Shown here: in pieces, positions 1 through 7,913 of the stretch | Layout: each line of letters begins with the position of its first letter | Position numbering within the stretch: the first letter of the stretch is position 1 | Assembly (NCBI GenBank): GCA_037189985.1 | Contig: JBBCJX010000034.1 | Coordinates: forward strand, 62,001-126,000 | Length of the DNA stretch: 64,000 nt | Direction: 5' to 3' | Source of the DNA: UBA2031 sp037189985 | Lineage (GTDB): Bacteria > Pseudomonadota > Gammaproteobacteria > Pseudomonadales > Moraxellaceae | Notes under the pieces: generated by a model | What the model was told of the DNA's origin: nothing | The model's database searches: none | Seen by the model: only the letters and a program-made list of their open reading frames with translations | Translations under genes and position numbers: made by a program

Positions 1-1
1 G

Positions 2-523
2 GTGCTGGCGGCGCTGTATGAAAGCTGGTCCATTCCCTTGGCCGTGATGCTGGTGGTGCCGCTAGGCGTGTTGGGTGCGCTGCTCGGCGTGACGCTGCGC
101 GGCATGCCGAACGACGTGTACTTCAAGGTGGGCCTCATCACTATCGTGGGTCTGTCCGCGAAGAACGCCATCCTCATCATCGAGTTCGCCAAGGATTTGC
201 AGGCGCAAGGCAAGGGGCTCATCGAGGCGACGCTGGAGGCCGTGCACCTGCGCTTCCGCCCCATTCTCATGACCTCGCTGGCCTTCACGCTCGGCGTGCT
301 GCCGCTGGCCATTGCCAGTGGCGCCGGCGCTGCCAGCCGTGAAGCCATCGGTACGGGTGTGATGGGGGGCATGATCACGGCAACCATCCTCGCTGTGTTC
401 TTCGTTCCCGTGTTCTTCGTGGCCGTTCGCAGTCTGTTCCATGGCAGCGAGCGCCAGCGCAAGCTGTACGCCCACGAGTTCGAGAAAGATGACGACGCGC
501 ACAAGGACGACCCCAAGGTCTGA
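2..523 (+). CDS. RND efflux pump permease (AcrB/HAE1 type), C-terminal fragment
   Basis: This is the 3' end of an inner-membrane proton-driven RND drug exporter; the 5' part lies outside the window, so position 2 is not a real start. The 173 visible residues contain the last transmembrane helices. The segment GLSAKNAILIIEFAKD carries the conserved lysine of the TM10 region, and the RFRPILMTS segment typical of HAE1 permeases follows. The protein ends in a charged cytoplasmic tail (EKDDDAHKDDPKV). A strong terminator follows directly, so no outer-membrane factor is co-transcribed downstream. Family assignment is secure; substrate is unknown. Confidence 0.93.
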   Translation: MLAALYESWSIPLAVMLVVPLGVLGALLGVTLRGMPNDVYFKVGLITIVGLSAKNAILIIEFAKDLQAQGKGLIEATLEAVHLRFRPILMTSLAFTLGVLPLAIASGAGAASREAIGTGVMGGMITATILAVFFVPVFFVAVRSLFHGSERQRKLYAHEFEKDDDAHKDDPKV

Positions 524-536
524 GCCTGTGCAACAT

Positions 537-570
537 GAAAAAGCCCGGAATTTTCCGGGCTTTTTCTTTT
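537..570 (+). terminator. intrinsic terminator after RND permease
   Basis: AAAAAGCCCGGAA (538-550) pairs with TTCCGGGCTTTTT (553-565), giving a 13-bp stem with a tiny loop, and the T-rich run continues to 570. It starts 14 bases after the RND stop codon. Confidence 0.9.
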
Positions 571-629
571 ACTGCTGTCGGCTGTCCTGCGGTGTTGTGC
601 AAATGCCGCCTGGGTACAGCGTAGGTGCA

Positions 630-1010
630 TCAGTTCAGTACGCGGTAGCCACGGCCGGTCATGCAGTTTTTCAGGATGCGGTCTTTTTCCGTAGTGTCCT
701 GGTTGGCACCGGAGGAGCCGCCAATCACGGCGCCACCACCGCCCATGGTGGCAGCACCGCGGCTCCCACCGAATATGCCGCCGATGGCGCCACCGATGAC
801 GGCGCCACCCAGCGCGCCACGGCCTGCGGAACTGCTGCCCTTGCGGGCCTCGTCCGCGAGGGTGGTACATTCGGCGAGGTCTTTTTCATAGGCCACTTGA
901 TCCACGCCCTTGGGATCCACCACGACGCGTGGCGTTGTCTTGCACCCGGCCAGCATGAAAACGGGAAGCAGCAGGGCAGCGGACAGTGGCAACAATAGCG
1001 GACGGTTCAT
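630..1010 (-). CDS. glycine-zipper outer-membrane lipoprotein
   Basis: The product is a 126-residue predicted lipoprotein. It has an N-terminal hydrophobic signal ending in the lipobox LAGC (Cys at about residue 22), so it should be lipidated. The middle (about residues 60-100) is a glycine-rich zipper with repeated GGAVIGG-like motifs, as in glycine-zipper lipoproteins. Two further cysteines flank the zipper (AECTT and LKNCM) and may form a disulfide. A GGGAGA ribosome site lies 6 bases before the ATG. It overlaps the start of the divergent nuclease gene by two bases. The function is unknown; a structural or envelope-stress role is inferred from the family only. Confidence 0.8.
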   Translation of the reverse strand: MNRPLLLPLSAALLLPVFMLAGCKTTPRVVVDPKGVDQVAYEKDLAECTTLADEARKGSSSAGRGALGGAVIGGAIGGIFGGSRGAATMGGGGAVIGGSSGANQDTTEKDRILKNCMTGRGYRVLN

Positions 1011-2070
1011 GGTTCATCTCCCGAAAGCGGCGGGCCGGAAGGCCGGCAAGTCTTTTTCTCCATCAAGCCTAATCGCTGGTCCCGGACTTGGCCTTGTTGC
1101 TCTGTTGCTGCTGTGTTGGCTTTCTGCTGTGGAGGCCGTGGCAAGAGACTGTGCGCCATCACCGGACGAACTGCGCCCAGTGCCGGTGGCTGTGGCGGGT
1201 GACATCACAGTGGCTACGCAAAACTTGTGGCGCTTTTTTGATGACGTGAAGGACGGTCCGGCGCTGACGGTCAGCCAAAAGCACTATCGACTGCGTCTGG
1301 ACAAGCTCTCGCGCCAGATAGTGGATGTCTTGCGCCATCCGGATGTACTGGCCGTGCAGGAAGCTGAAAATTCCCGTGTCCTGGAGGAGCTTGCGGCGGC
1401 CATTGCCGAGCGTGGCGGCCGTCCGCCTTATCAGGTACTGCTGCACAAGGGGCGAGACCGGGGCGGTATCAACAGCGGTTTTCTGGTGCGTGCCGACTGG
1501 CATGTAAAAAACATGGAGCCTTTGCTGGCAACGCGCCGCCTTGATCGCGCCTTCCTCTTTGACCGGCCGCCACTCTTGCTGACAGTAGAGACACCGAGCG
1601 GCCATCGTCTGGAAATCGTGAACGTGCATCTCAAGTCGTTGCGCGGTTCGGAAGAACCGGCGGAAGCCCGGCGCATTGCCCGCAAGCGACAGCATCAGTC
1701 CGAGGCGCTTGCCGGCTGGGTGGAGCAGTATCTGGCCCTGAATCCGGTGGCTCCCCTGATGGTGCTGGGTGATTTCAATGCCACGCCGGATGCGCTGGGA
1801 GGCGTGGATATTCTGGGCCGGCTGACACGGACCGGTCTTTCCGGTGTATTGCAACTGCTTCCCGCCGATCAGCGTTACAGCTATGTACATGACTGTAAGC
1901 GGCAGGCGCTGGATCATGGCCTCCTGGCACCTGCGTTGGAGGCACGGCTGAGAGCGGCGGCATACAGCCGGGGCAATGCCGGCCTGCCGGGCCGTCATGC
2001 CCAGACACCGGGCACGGCAAAACGCAGTTCGGACCATGACGGACTGGTGCTTTACCTGCGCGAAAAATGA
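1009..2070 (+). CDS. secreted endonuclease/exonuclease/phosphatase (EEP) family protein
   Basis: The product is a 353-residue exported member of the EEP (DNase I-like) fold, which hydrolyses phosphodiester or phosphomonoester bonds using a divalent metal. The family landmarks are in order: TQNLW (Asn), VQEAEN (metal-binding Glu), NVHLKS (His), LGDFNATPDA (Asp/Asn) and the terminal SDHDG catalytic His. A hydrophobic signal segment (LGLVALLLLCWLSAVEA) precedes the domain. The start is uncertain: the ATG at 1009 overlaps the divergent lipoprotein start and lacks a clear ribosome site, while anything further upstream would run into that gene. Substrate is unknown; nuclease and phosphatase are both possible. 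Confidence 0.85.
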   Translation: MVHLPKAAGRKAGKSFSPSSLIAGPGLGLVALLLLCWLSAVEAVARDCAPSPDELRPVPVAVAGDITVATQNLWRFFDDVKDGPALTVSQKHYRLRLDKLSRQIVDVLRHPDVLAVQEAENSRVLEELAAAIAERGGRPPYQVLLHKGRDRGGINSGFLVRADWHVKNMEPLLATRRLDRAFLFDRPPLLLTVETPSGHRLEIVNVHLKSLRGSEEPAEARRIARKRQHQSEALAGWVEQYLALNPVAPLMVLGDFNATPDALGGVDILGRLTRTGLSGVLQLLPADQRYSYVHDCKRQALDHGLLAPALEARLRAAAYSRGNAGLPGRHAQTPGTAKRSSDHDGLVLYLREK

Positions 2071-2102
2071 TTTCCTGTGGTGATGCCTGTTGAAGGGGGG
2101 GG

Positions 2103-2522
2103 ATGAAAGACATGTTGGTCAAAGACGAGTTCGCGGAGTATCTGCGTGACCTCCTGCAGCCGCTGGGGCGCATCCGTCTTCGCCGCATGTTCGGTGGCTG
2201 GGGGGTATATGCTGACGATGTTTTTTTTGCGCTGGTTGTCGCCGACCAGCTCTATTTCAAGGTGGATGCCGTCACGCGACCGCAATTCGAGGCCTGCAAT
2301 CTGGAAGAGTGGATTTACGAGAAGAATGGCAAACCGGTCTCCATGAATTATTTCCGGCCGCCTGCCGAAATTTTTGAAGACGAAGAATCCTTGCTGACCT
2401 GGGGCCGGCTGGCACTTGCCGCTGCCTTGCGCAGCCGCAAGCCTGCGCCGGGACCGAACCGGAAAGCAGTAAAGCCACGCCGGCCTGTCCGGCCCAACGT
2501 GACGAGTACCAGCAATGACTGA
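2103..2522 (+). CDS. TfoX/Sxy N-terminal-domain protein
   Basis: The 139-residue protein matches the TfoX N-terminal domain: the opening RRMFGGWGVYADDVFFALV and the LYFKVD strand are the family signature. It lacks the separate C-terminal TfoX domain of the full competence regulator, so it is a short TfoX-like protein and need not regulate competence. The tail (from about residue 115) is basic and proline-rich. An AAGGGGGGG ribosome site sits immediately before the ATG. Its stop overlaps the start of the downstream metallo-hydrolase by eight bases, so the two are probably translationally coupled. Confidence 0.85.
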   Translation: MKDMLVKDEFAEYLRDLLQPLGRIRLRRMFGGWGVYADDVFFALVVADQLYFKVDAVTRPQFEACNLEEWIYEKNGKPVSMNYFRPPAEIFEDEESLLTWGRLALAAALRSRKPAPGPNRKAVKPRRPVRPNVTSTSND

Positions 2523-3552
2523 CAAGCCCTCGCGGATGCACGAACCCCATCTGCGCCGTGAAAAACTGCGTGAGCGTTTGTTTGCCCGGCCGGCACGCGA
2601 GTATCCCGCCACGGACCATTACAACGGCCGTCACTTCCACAATCTGGAGCGCAATGCCCGTGGTTTGGGTGATGTGTTTACCTGGCTGCGTACCCGCAAG
2701 CCTTCGCGCTGGCCGGGTTGGGAGGAGAACCCGGAGTTTCCACTGCCGCAGGCCCGGGAGTCGTCACAGATTCGCGACTGGCGCGTGACCTTCATCAACC
2801 ACGCCACCGTGCTGGTGCAGATAGGCCCGTACAACCTGTTGACTGACCCGGTGTGGTCGGAGCGTGTGAGTCCTTTCCGCAATCTGGGGCCACGCCGGGT
2901 ACGTGCAGCGGGCGTGGCACTGGCGGATTTGCCGCCCATTGATGTCGTGCTGCTGAGTCATGACCATTACGACCACATGGATCTGGCGACGCTGCGCTAT
3001 CTGGAGAAGCGCGATCATCCGCATGTGGTGACCGGGTTGGGCAATGCCGCCATCCTGCATGCCAATGGTCTGCGCCATGTGACGGAACTCGATTGGTGGC
3101 AGGCGGTGCAACACCACGACCTGAAAATCCATTTCACGCCGGCCCAGCATTTTTCCGGGCGCGGCGTGCGTGACCGGGACCTGACGTTGTGGGGCGGGCT
3201 GTGGGTGGAAACGGAAGCGGGCAGCCTGTTTTTTGCGGGCGATACCGGTTACGGGCAGCACTTCAAGGAGATTGCCAGGCGTCTGGGACAGCCCCGTCTT
3301 GCCTTGCTGCCGATAGGAGCTTACGAGCCGCGCTGGTTCATGAGCCCGGTACACATGAACCCGGAGGATGCCGTGCTGGCGCATCGTGACCTTGGTGCGC
3401 GTGAATCACTGGCCATCCATTTCAATACCTTCCAGCTTACGGATGAAAGTATCGGCCAGCCGGTGATTGATCTGGCGACTGCACTCGACAAGCACGGCAT
3501 GGACGCAGCGTCTTTTCTGGTGCTGAAAGAAGGCGAAGGCAGGCGTGTGTAG
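2515..3552 (+). CDS. MBL-fold metallo-hydrolase (UlaG / NAPE-PLD-like)
   Basis: The product is a 345-residue metallo-beta-lactamase-fold hydrolase. The metal motif HDHYDHMD is at residues 149-156. A second metal ligand region (PAQHFSGRG) and FFAGDTGYG, supplying the bridging Asp, follow, with a terminal His in LAIHFNTFQ. The arrangement resembles the NAPE-phospholipase D/UlaG branch of cytosolic MBL enzymes. There is no signal peptide. It begins inside the TfoX-like gene (eight-base overlap) and is followed by a strong terminator, so the two form a short operon. The substrate is not predictable from sequence; phospholipid- or lactone-like esters are the usual family substrates. Confidence 0.88.
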   Translation: MTDKPSRMHEPHLRREKLRERLFARPAREYPATDHYNGRHFHNLERNARGLGDVFTWLRTRKPSRWPGWEENPEFPLPQARESSQIRDWRVTFINHATVLVQIGPYNLLTDPVWSERVSPFRNLGPRRVRAAGVALADLPPIDVVLLSHDHYDHMDLATLRYLEKRDHPHVVTGLGNAAILHANGLRHVTELDWWQAVQHHDLKIHFTPAQHFSGRGVRDRDLTLWGGLWVETEAGSLFFAGDTGYGQHFKEIARRLGQPRLALLPIGAYEPRWFMSPVHMNPEDAVLAHRDLGARESLAIHFNTFQLTDESIGQPVIDLATALDKHGMDAASFLVLKEGEGRRV

Positions 3553-3564
3553 TTGCCCACAAAC

Positions 3565-3597
3565 AAAAATCCCGGCACAAGGCCGGGATTTTTTTGT
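3565..3597. terminator. bidirectional terminator between convergent genes
   Basis: AAAAATCCCGGC (3565-3576) pairs with GCCGGGATTTTT (3582-3593), with A- and T-runs on both sides. It lies between the convergent MBL hydrolase and the minus-strand lipoprotein hydrolase and can serve both. Confidence 0.88.
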
Positions 3598-3603
3598 TCA
3601 GCA

Positions 3604-4608
3604 TCATTCACGGTTGAAGGTGCGGCTAGGTAGCCTTGGCTCCAGCCATGCTGTGATGTCTTTGGCGGCTTGCGGCCAACTGGCGGTCTCCACCAGATTG
3701 GCGTGGCAGCCCTCCGTGACGACTACCAGCTTTTTGTCGCTGGTGCGTGCGCGCCGCATGATTTCTTGGCTGGAGGCCAGCGGGATCAGGTTGTCCTTTT
3801 CCCCATGGATGATGAGCATGGGAACCGTCAGCTCCTCTAGCTTCTGGTCGATCAGCGATTGCGAATCGGCCAGCCCTTTCAGGTAGGCCGCCGGCAACCA
3901 TTGGTGGCTGACATAGGGATCACGCAGCATGCGGCTTTTCACGCTGCCCGAGCAGATGGCAGCCTTGATGCCGAGATCGGAGGGCACGGTCGGCCAGCCC
4001 GGCATGTAGTCGCCAAAAATGCCGGCACCCCAGAGTGCCAGTCGCATCGCAAACGCCGGGCCGCGTATGCCTGCGAGGCTGGGATTGGGCTTGTAGCCGG
4101 GGCCACTCATGATGATGCCGTTGAACTTGAGCAGGCCGGTCAACTGGCCCCGCATCAGCACGGTGGCGCCCAGGCTTTCCCCCACGCCATAAATCGGCAG
4201 GCCCGGGAATTCGCGGCGCAGGGTGGTGAGGGTGGCGGCTACGTCCCGCACATAATCGTCGTGGCTGCGTACGGAGCCCTTGCGTTTCTTGATGCCGGGG
4301 GACTGCCCCCAGCCTTGCATGTCGAGGCCATAGACGCCGTAGCCCTGGCGCGTGAGCGCCTCGGCAAACGGTGCGAAAAGTCCGCTGTGTTCGGCCGTGC
4401 CGTGTACCAGCAGGAGCAGTGCCCGGGGCTGGCCATCCTTAGGCAGCCAGTACTGGCCGAAGAGCGGCATCTTGTCGCGCATGCCGGGCTGGAACTCCGT
4501 GCGATGTTGCACATCCGCAGCAGGCTGGTAGGGGATCGGGTGCAGTTTTGCGCTGCAGGCACCCAGACAGGAAACCAGTACAAGCAGGATCAGGGAGCGA
4601 AGGAACAT
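3604..4608 (-). CDS. alpha/beta-hydrolase lipoprotein (monoacylglycerol lipase / lysophospholipase-like)
   Basis: The product is a predicted envelope lipoprotein with a serine-hydrolase domain. After a hydrophobic signal, the lipobox LGAC gives the lipidated Cys at about residue 18. The oxyanion segment LVHGTAEHSG, the nucleophile motif GVGESLG, an Asp in IIHGEKDNLIP and a His in EGCHANL are those of monoacylglycerol lipase/PldB-type hydrolases (Hydrolase_4). The ATG at 4608 is preferred because it begins MFLRSLILL, a clean signal peptide; an in-frame GTG exists at 4620. It converges on the MBL gene and shares its terminator. A role in lipid or lysophospholipid turnover is inferred. Confidence 0.85.
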   Translation of the reverse strand: MFLRSLILLVLVSCLGACSAKLHPIPYQPAADVQHRTEFQPGMRDKMPLFGQYWLPKDGQPRALLLLVHGTAEHSGLFAPFAEALTRQGYGVYGLDMQGWGQSPGIKKRKGSVRSHDDYVRDVAATLTTLRREFPGLPIYGVGESLGATVLMRGQLTGLLKFNGIIMSGPGYKPNPSLAGIRGPAFAMRLALWGAGIFGDYMPGWPTVPSDLGIKAAICSGSVKSRMLRDPYVSHQWLPAAYLKGLADSQSLIDQKLEELTVPMLIIHGEKDNLIPLASSQEIMRRARTSDKKLVVVTEGCHANLVETASWPQAAKDITAWLEPRLPSRTFNRE

Positions 4609-4819
4609 GTAGCCGTCCACGGGCAGGAGCTGGAGAGGCGGTCATTATCGGGGTGGAATGGGGGCAAACGGATGGCCGGAGTGCTCACTTCTGATGGCTT
4701 GTCTTTTAATCCTGCCGGGTGGAGTTTGCTATGTCCGTCTTCTTGATGCCCCGTGTCGAGGCGGTTGGCATCAAGCACAGGCCATGACAAGGTAGGGCCC
4801 GTCCAATCGGGAGATTGCC

Positions 4820-5914
4820 ATGTCCGGCCAGTTGTTCACCCCTCTTGAAATCGGCACCCTGACGCTGCCCAACCGCGTTTTCATGGCGCCACTCACACGC
4901 ATGCGTTCCAGCCAGCCCGGGGATATCCCCAACGCGCTGATGGAAACCTATTACCGGCAACGTGCCAGTGCAGGCCTGATCATTTCCGAGGCCTCGCAGG
5001 TTTCTCCCCAGGGCAAGGGCTATGCGGCCACGCCCGGTATCTACAGCGCCGACCAGACACGCCGCTGGAAAGACATCACCAGGGCAGTACACGAAGCCGG
5101 CGGCAGGATTGCCCTGCAGCTCTGGCATGTCGGCCGCATTTCGCACCGCAGCCTGCAGGAAAACGGCGCGGCGCCAGTATCGGCATCGGATGTTCCGGCG
5201 CGTACCCGTACCACGGTATTCAATGCCGACGGTCAGCCGGAGCGGGTGAACTGTGATGTACCCCGCCCTCTGCGGCTGGACGAGATTCCTGGGCTGGTCG
5301 AGAGCTATCGCCGTGCCACGGTGAACGCACGCGAAGCCGGTTTTGATTTTGTGGAAATCCATGCGGCGCATGGCTATCTGCTGCAACAGTTCCAGTCTTC
5401 CGAAAGCAACCATCGCACGGACCAGTACGGCGGCTCACTGGAAAACCGTGCACGACTCACGCTGGAAGTGGTGGATGCCGTTGTGGGCGCCTGGGATGCC
5501 AAGCATGTAGGCATACGCATTTCCCCCATCGGCAGTTTCAATGCCCTGACCGACCCCGAGGGCGAGGCCATGGGTTATTACCTTGCCGAGGAGTCGCACA
5601 AGCGCAACCTTGCCTACCTGCACATCTCCGAGCCGGATTGGGCAGGCGGCCCCAAGCTGGAGGAATCCTTCCGTCGGGAGCTGCGGGCGCGTTTTCCGGG
5701 CATCATCATCGGCGCCGGCAATTACACGGTGGAAAAGGCGGAAGAGTTGCTGGGGAAGGGCCTGATCGATGCTGCCGCCTTTGGCCGCACCTTCATTGCC
5801 AACCCGGACTTGCCGGAGCGGCTGCGTGCCAATGCACCCCTCAACGAACCGGTACTCGCCACGTTCTACGGCGGCGGTGCTGTCGGTTATACCGACTATC
5901 CCGTGCTCGCCTGA
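4820..5914 (+). CDS. nemA: alkene reductase, Old Yellow Enzyme family (N-ethylmaleimide reductase)
   Basis: The product is a 364-residue FMN-dependent ene-reductase that uses NADPH to reduce activated C=C bonds or nitro groups. Visible family features are LTLPNRVFMAPLTRMR at the N-terminus, the substrate-binding pair in IHAAHGYLLQQF (His181, His184, Tyr186), the FQSSESNHRTDQYGGS stretch after it, and the late phosphate-binding IIGAGNY and AAAFGRTFIANPD. Length and motifs match NemA-type enzymes closely. It is monocistronic, with its own terminator downstream. No NemR-like regulator lies beside it, so electrophile induction cannot be read from this sequence. Confidence 0.92.
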   Translation: MSGQLFTPLEIGTLTLPNRVFMAPLTRMRSSQPGDIPNALMETYYRQRASAGLIISEASQVSPQGKGYAATPGIYSADQTRRWKDITRAVHEAGGRIALQLWHVGRISHRSLQENGAAPVSASDVPARTRTTVFNADGQPERVNCDVPRPLRLDEIPGLVESYRRATVNAREAGFDFVEIHAAHGYLLQQFQSSESNHRTDQYGGSLENRARLTLEVVDAVVGAWDAKHVGIRISPIGSFNALTDPEGEAMGYYLAEESHKRNLAYLHISEPDWAGGPKLEESFRRELRARFPGIIIGAGNYTVEKAEELLGKGLIDAAAFGRTFIANPDLPERLRANAPLNEPVLATFYGGGAVGYTDYPVLA

Positions 5915-5950
5915 GAAACGAAGCACCGGATATACCCGCGCCGGTACATC

Positions 5951-5993
5951 GCGCCTTTTTCCTGTCATAAACGTCAGAAAAAAGGCGCTTTTC
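5951..5993 (+). terminator. terminator after nemA
   Basis: GCGCCTTTTT (5951-5960) pairs with AAAAAGGCGC (5978-5987), with a 17-base loop and a short TTTT tail. The tail is weaker than in the other terminators of the window. Confidence 0.65.
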
Positions 5994-6071
5994 CTGCACA
6001 AAACCGACACATGACGGCGGCCTTCCTGCTTTATTCTTGCGGGCGAAACGAACTGCAGGGGAGCAGAGGGA

Positions 6072-7064
6072 ATGGATGCGGTAACGGCGTGGCTGGCAGT
6101 CAGTGTTCTTGGAACTCCGGCCTGGTTCTGGCTGGTATTCCTGGTCATCGTGTTGACAGTGCTGGTGCTGGACCTGGGTGTACTGAACCGGGATCACCAC
6201 GAAATCGATGTGTCCAACAGCCTGTGGTTGGCCGGTGGCTACATGAGCATCGCCCTGATGTTCGGGCTCGGCATCTGGTGGTATTCGGGGCCTGACCGCG
6301 CCCTTCTGTATTTCACTGCGTATCTCGTCGAACAGTCGCTCTCCATGGACAACCTGTTCGTCATGGCGGTGATCTTTTCCTACTTCGGCATTCCGCGCAG
6401 CCACCAGCACGAGGTGCTGTTCTGGGGCATCCTGGGCGTGATCGTTTTCCGCGCCATCATGATCGGCTTGGGCGCTGCGCTCATCCACAGCTTCGATTGG
6501 ATACTCTATGTTTTCGGCGCCTTCCTGCTGCTCACCGGTCTCAAGATGCTGTTCAGCAAGGATGATGGCAAGCCTGACCTCGAGAACAATCGTGCGCTGC
6601 AATTCCTGAAGCGGCATGTGCGCGTGACGGACGACCTGCATGGCCATCGCTTCTTTGTGCGTCTGAGCCAGCCCGGGCATGCCAAGCCGCTGCTCTACAT
6701 CACGCCGCTTTTCCTGGCGCTCATCGTGATCGAGCTTGCGGACCTCGTGTTTGCGGTAGACAGCGTCCCTGCCGTGTTTGCCATCACGCAGGACACCTTC
6801 ATCGTCTATACCTCCAACATCTTTGCCGTACTTGGCTTGCGTGCGCTTTATTTTGCGCTGGCCGCGCTCATCCACCGTTTTGTCTATCTCAAGGTGGCGC
6901 TGGCCATCGTGCTGGTATTCATCGGCGGCAAGATTTTCTTCGTCAACATCGTCGGGCACATTCCGCCTGCGGTATCACTGAGCGTGACCTTTGGCGTGCT
7001 GGCGGGCGGCATCCTGCTCTCTTTGTGGAAGACGCGGGGCAATGCGGGAGACGGGGCGCTCTGA
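6072..7064 (+). CDS. alx: TerC/Alx family integral membrane protein, probable Mn2+ exporter
   Basis: The product is a 330-residue membrane protein with about nine helices. It aligns throughout with E. coli Alx as I remember it. Matching stretches include YLVEQSLSMDNLFV with its acidic membrane residue, FDWILYVFGAFLLLTGLKML, ELADLVFAVDSVPAVFA, and FIVYTSNIFAVLGLRALYF. The acidic residues inside helices are characteristic of TerC/Alx metal transporters, and Alx is known to export Mn2+ in E. coli. An AGAGGGA ribosome site precedes the ATG. The leader after the nemA terminator is only about 80 bases and shows no obvious yybP-ykoY riboswitch. It converges on the hydrolase gene with a 14-base gap. 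Confidence 0.88.
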   Translation: MDAVTAWLAVSVLGTPAWFWLVFLVIVLTVLVLDLGVLNRDHHEIDVSNSLWLAGGYMSIALMFGLGIWWYSGPDRALLYFTAYLVEQSLSMDNLFVMAVIFSYFGIPRSHQHEVLFWGILGVIVFRAIMIGLGAALIHSFDWILYVFGAFLLLTGLKMLFSKDDGKPDLENNRALQFLKRHVRVTDDLHGHRFFVRLSQPGHAKPLLYITPLFLALIVIELADLVFAVDSVPAVFAITQDTFIVYTSNIFAVLGLRALYFALAALIHRFVYLKVALAIVLVFIGGKIFFVNIVGHIPPAVSLSVTFGVLAGGILLSLWKTRGNAGDGAL

Positions 7065-7078
7065 TATGAGTGGCTGAC

Positions 7079-7834
7079 TCAGCCTTCTGCGAGCCAGTGC
7101 CTGATTTGCGAGATGACCCACTCGCCGTCATCCAGTGTCAGGTCATGGCCAGCGGTGGCGTGTGACACCAGTGGCCAGCGCCAGCGGTCGGCAATGCGGG
7201 TAGAGCAGACCGGATTCACCAACCGGTCGCCCAGGCTCTGCAGCAACAGCACATGCTCGTGAGGGCGAGCATCCGGCGCATTGTAGGTAGCGGCGGCAAA
7301 AAGCTGGCGCAGGGCATTGAGGCGGCTGGTAGGGTGGGCATCCGCGTAAGCCGTCCATTTCTCGGCCAGGGCATCCTTGTCGTTGCGCAGGTTGGTGGTG
7401 ATGTCCAGGATCAGCCTTTCACGCTCCAGCTTGCTGTTGAAGACCAGGCTTTTGAGAATGTCGACATAGTTGTCGGGCCGCAGTCTTTCCGTGATGGGGT
7501 TGAGTCCGCGCAACGACGTGTTGATCAGTACGGCGTGCTCGACATCGCAGGGATGCGTTTCCATCCACTCAATCGCCACCATGGCACCCAGTGACAAGGC
7601 CAGCACATTGACCGGCCCCTGCACGCCGCGTGCTTCCAGTTGCTCCCGCAAGGCGGCCACCATGTCCGGAATGCTGGACGGGCTTTCGTGATCGTGCAGG
7701 TCGCCGTTGCCGGGCAGGTCCGGCAGGACCACGGTGGCCTCCGGAAAGGCCTGCCGGAACTGCAGGGGAAATTTTTCCCAGTGCCGGTGCTGGCGGATGA
7801 GGCCGCGCAAAAATACCCAGGTTGGTCGTGTCAT
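7079..7834 (-). CDS. alpha/beta-fold hydrolase
   Basis: The product is a 251-residue soluble alpha/beta hydrolase. It opens WVFLRGLIRQHRHW (oxyanion region), then has LPGNGDLHD, the nucleophile elbow ALSLGAMVAIEW, and a terminal catalytic His in TAGHDLTLDDGEW. The ATG at 7834 is chosen because a GAGAG ribosome site precedes it and the domain begins at once; the open frame extends further upstream without domain sequence. It lies 79 bases after the CHASE2 cyclase on the same strand and may be the last gene of that operon. Substrate is unknown. Confidence 0.82.
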   Translation of the reverse strand: MTRPTWVFLRGLIRQHRHWEKFPLQFRQAFPEATVVLPDLPGNGDLHDHESPSSIPDMVAALREQLEARGVQGPVNVLALSLGAMVAIEWMETHPCDVEHAVLINTSLRGLNPITERLRPDNYVDILKSLVFNSKLERERLILDITTNLRNDKDALAEKWTAYADAHPTSRLNALRQLFAAATYNAPDARPHEHVLLLQSLGDRLVNPVCSTRIADRWRWPLVSHATAGHDLTLDDGEWVISQIRHWLAEG

Positions 7835-7913
7835 GGCGAACTCTCTTGCACGGGCGGCAGATGGCCGCCACCGCGTTTCCCTGCTGCCGGCATGAAGCGG
7901 GCGGGCAGCACGA

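Noticed and set aside
5994..6071. Possible Mn2+ (yybP-ykoY) riboswitch before alx
   Set aside because: Only about 80 bases remain after the terminator and the conserved loops are not seen; the GGGGAG stretch is near the ribosome site.
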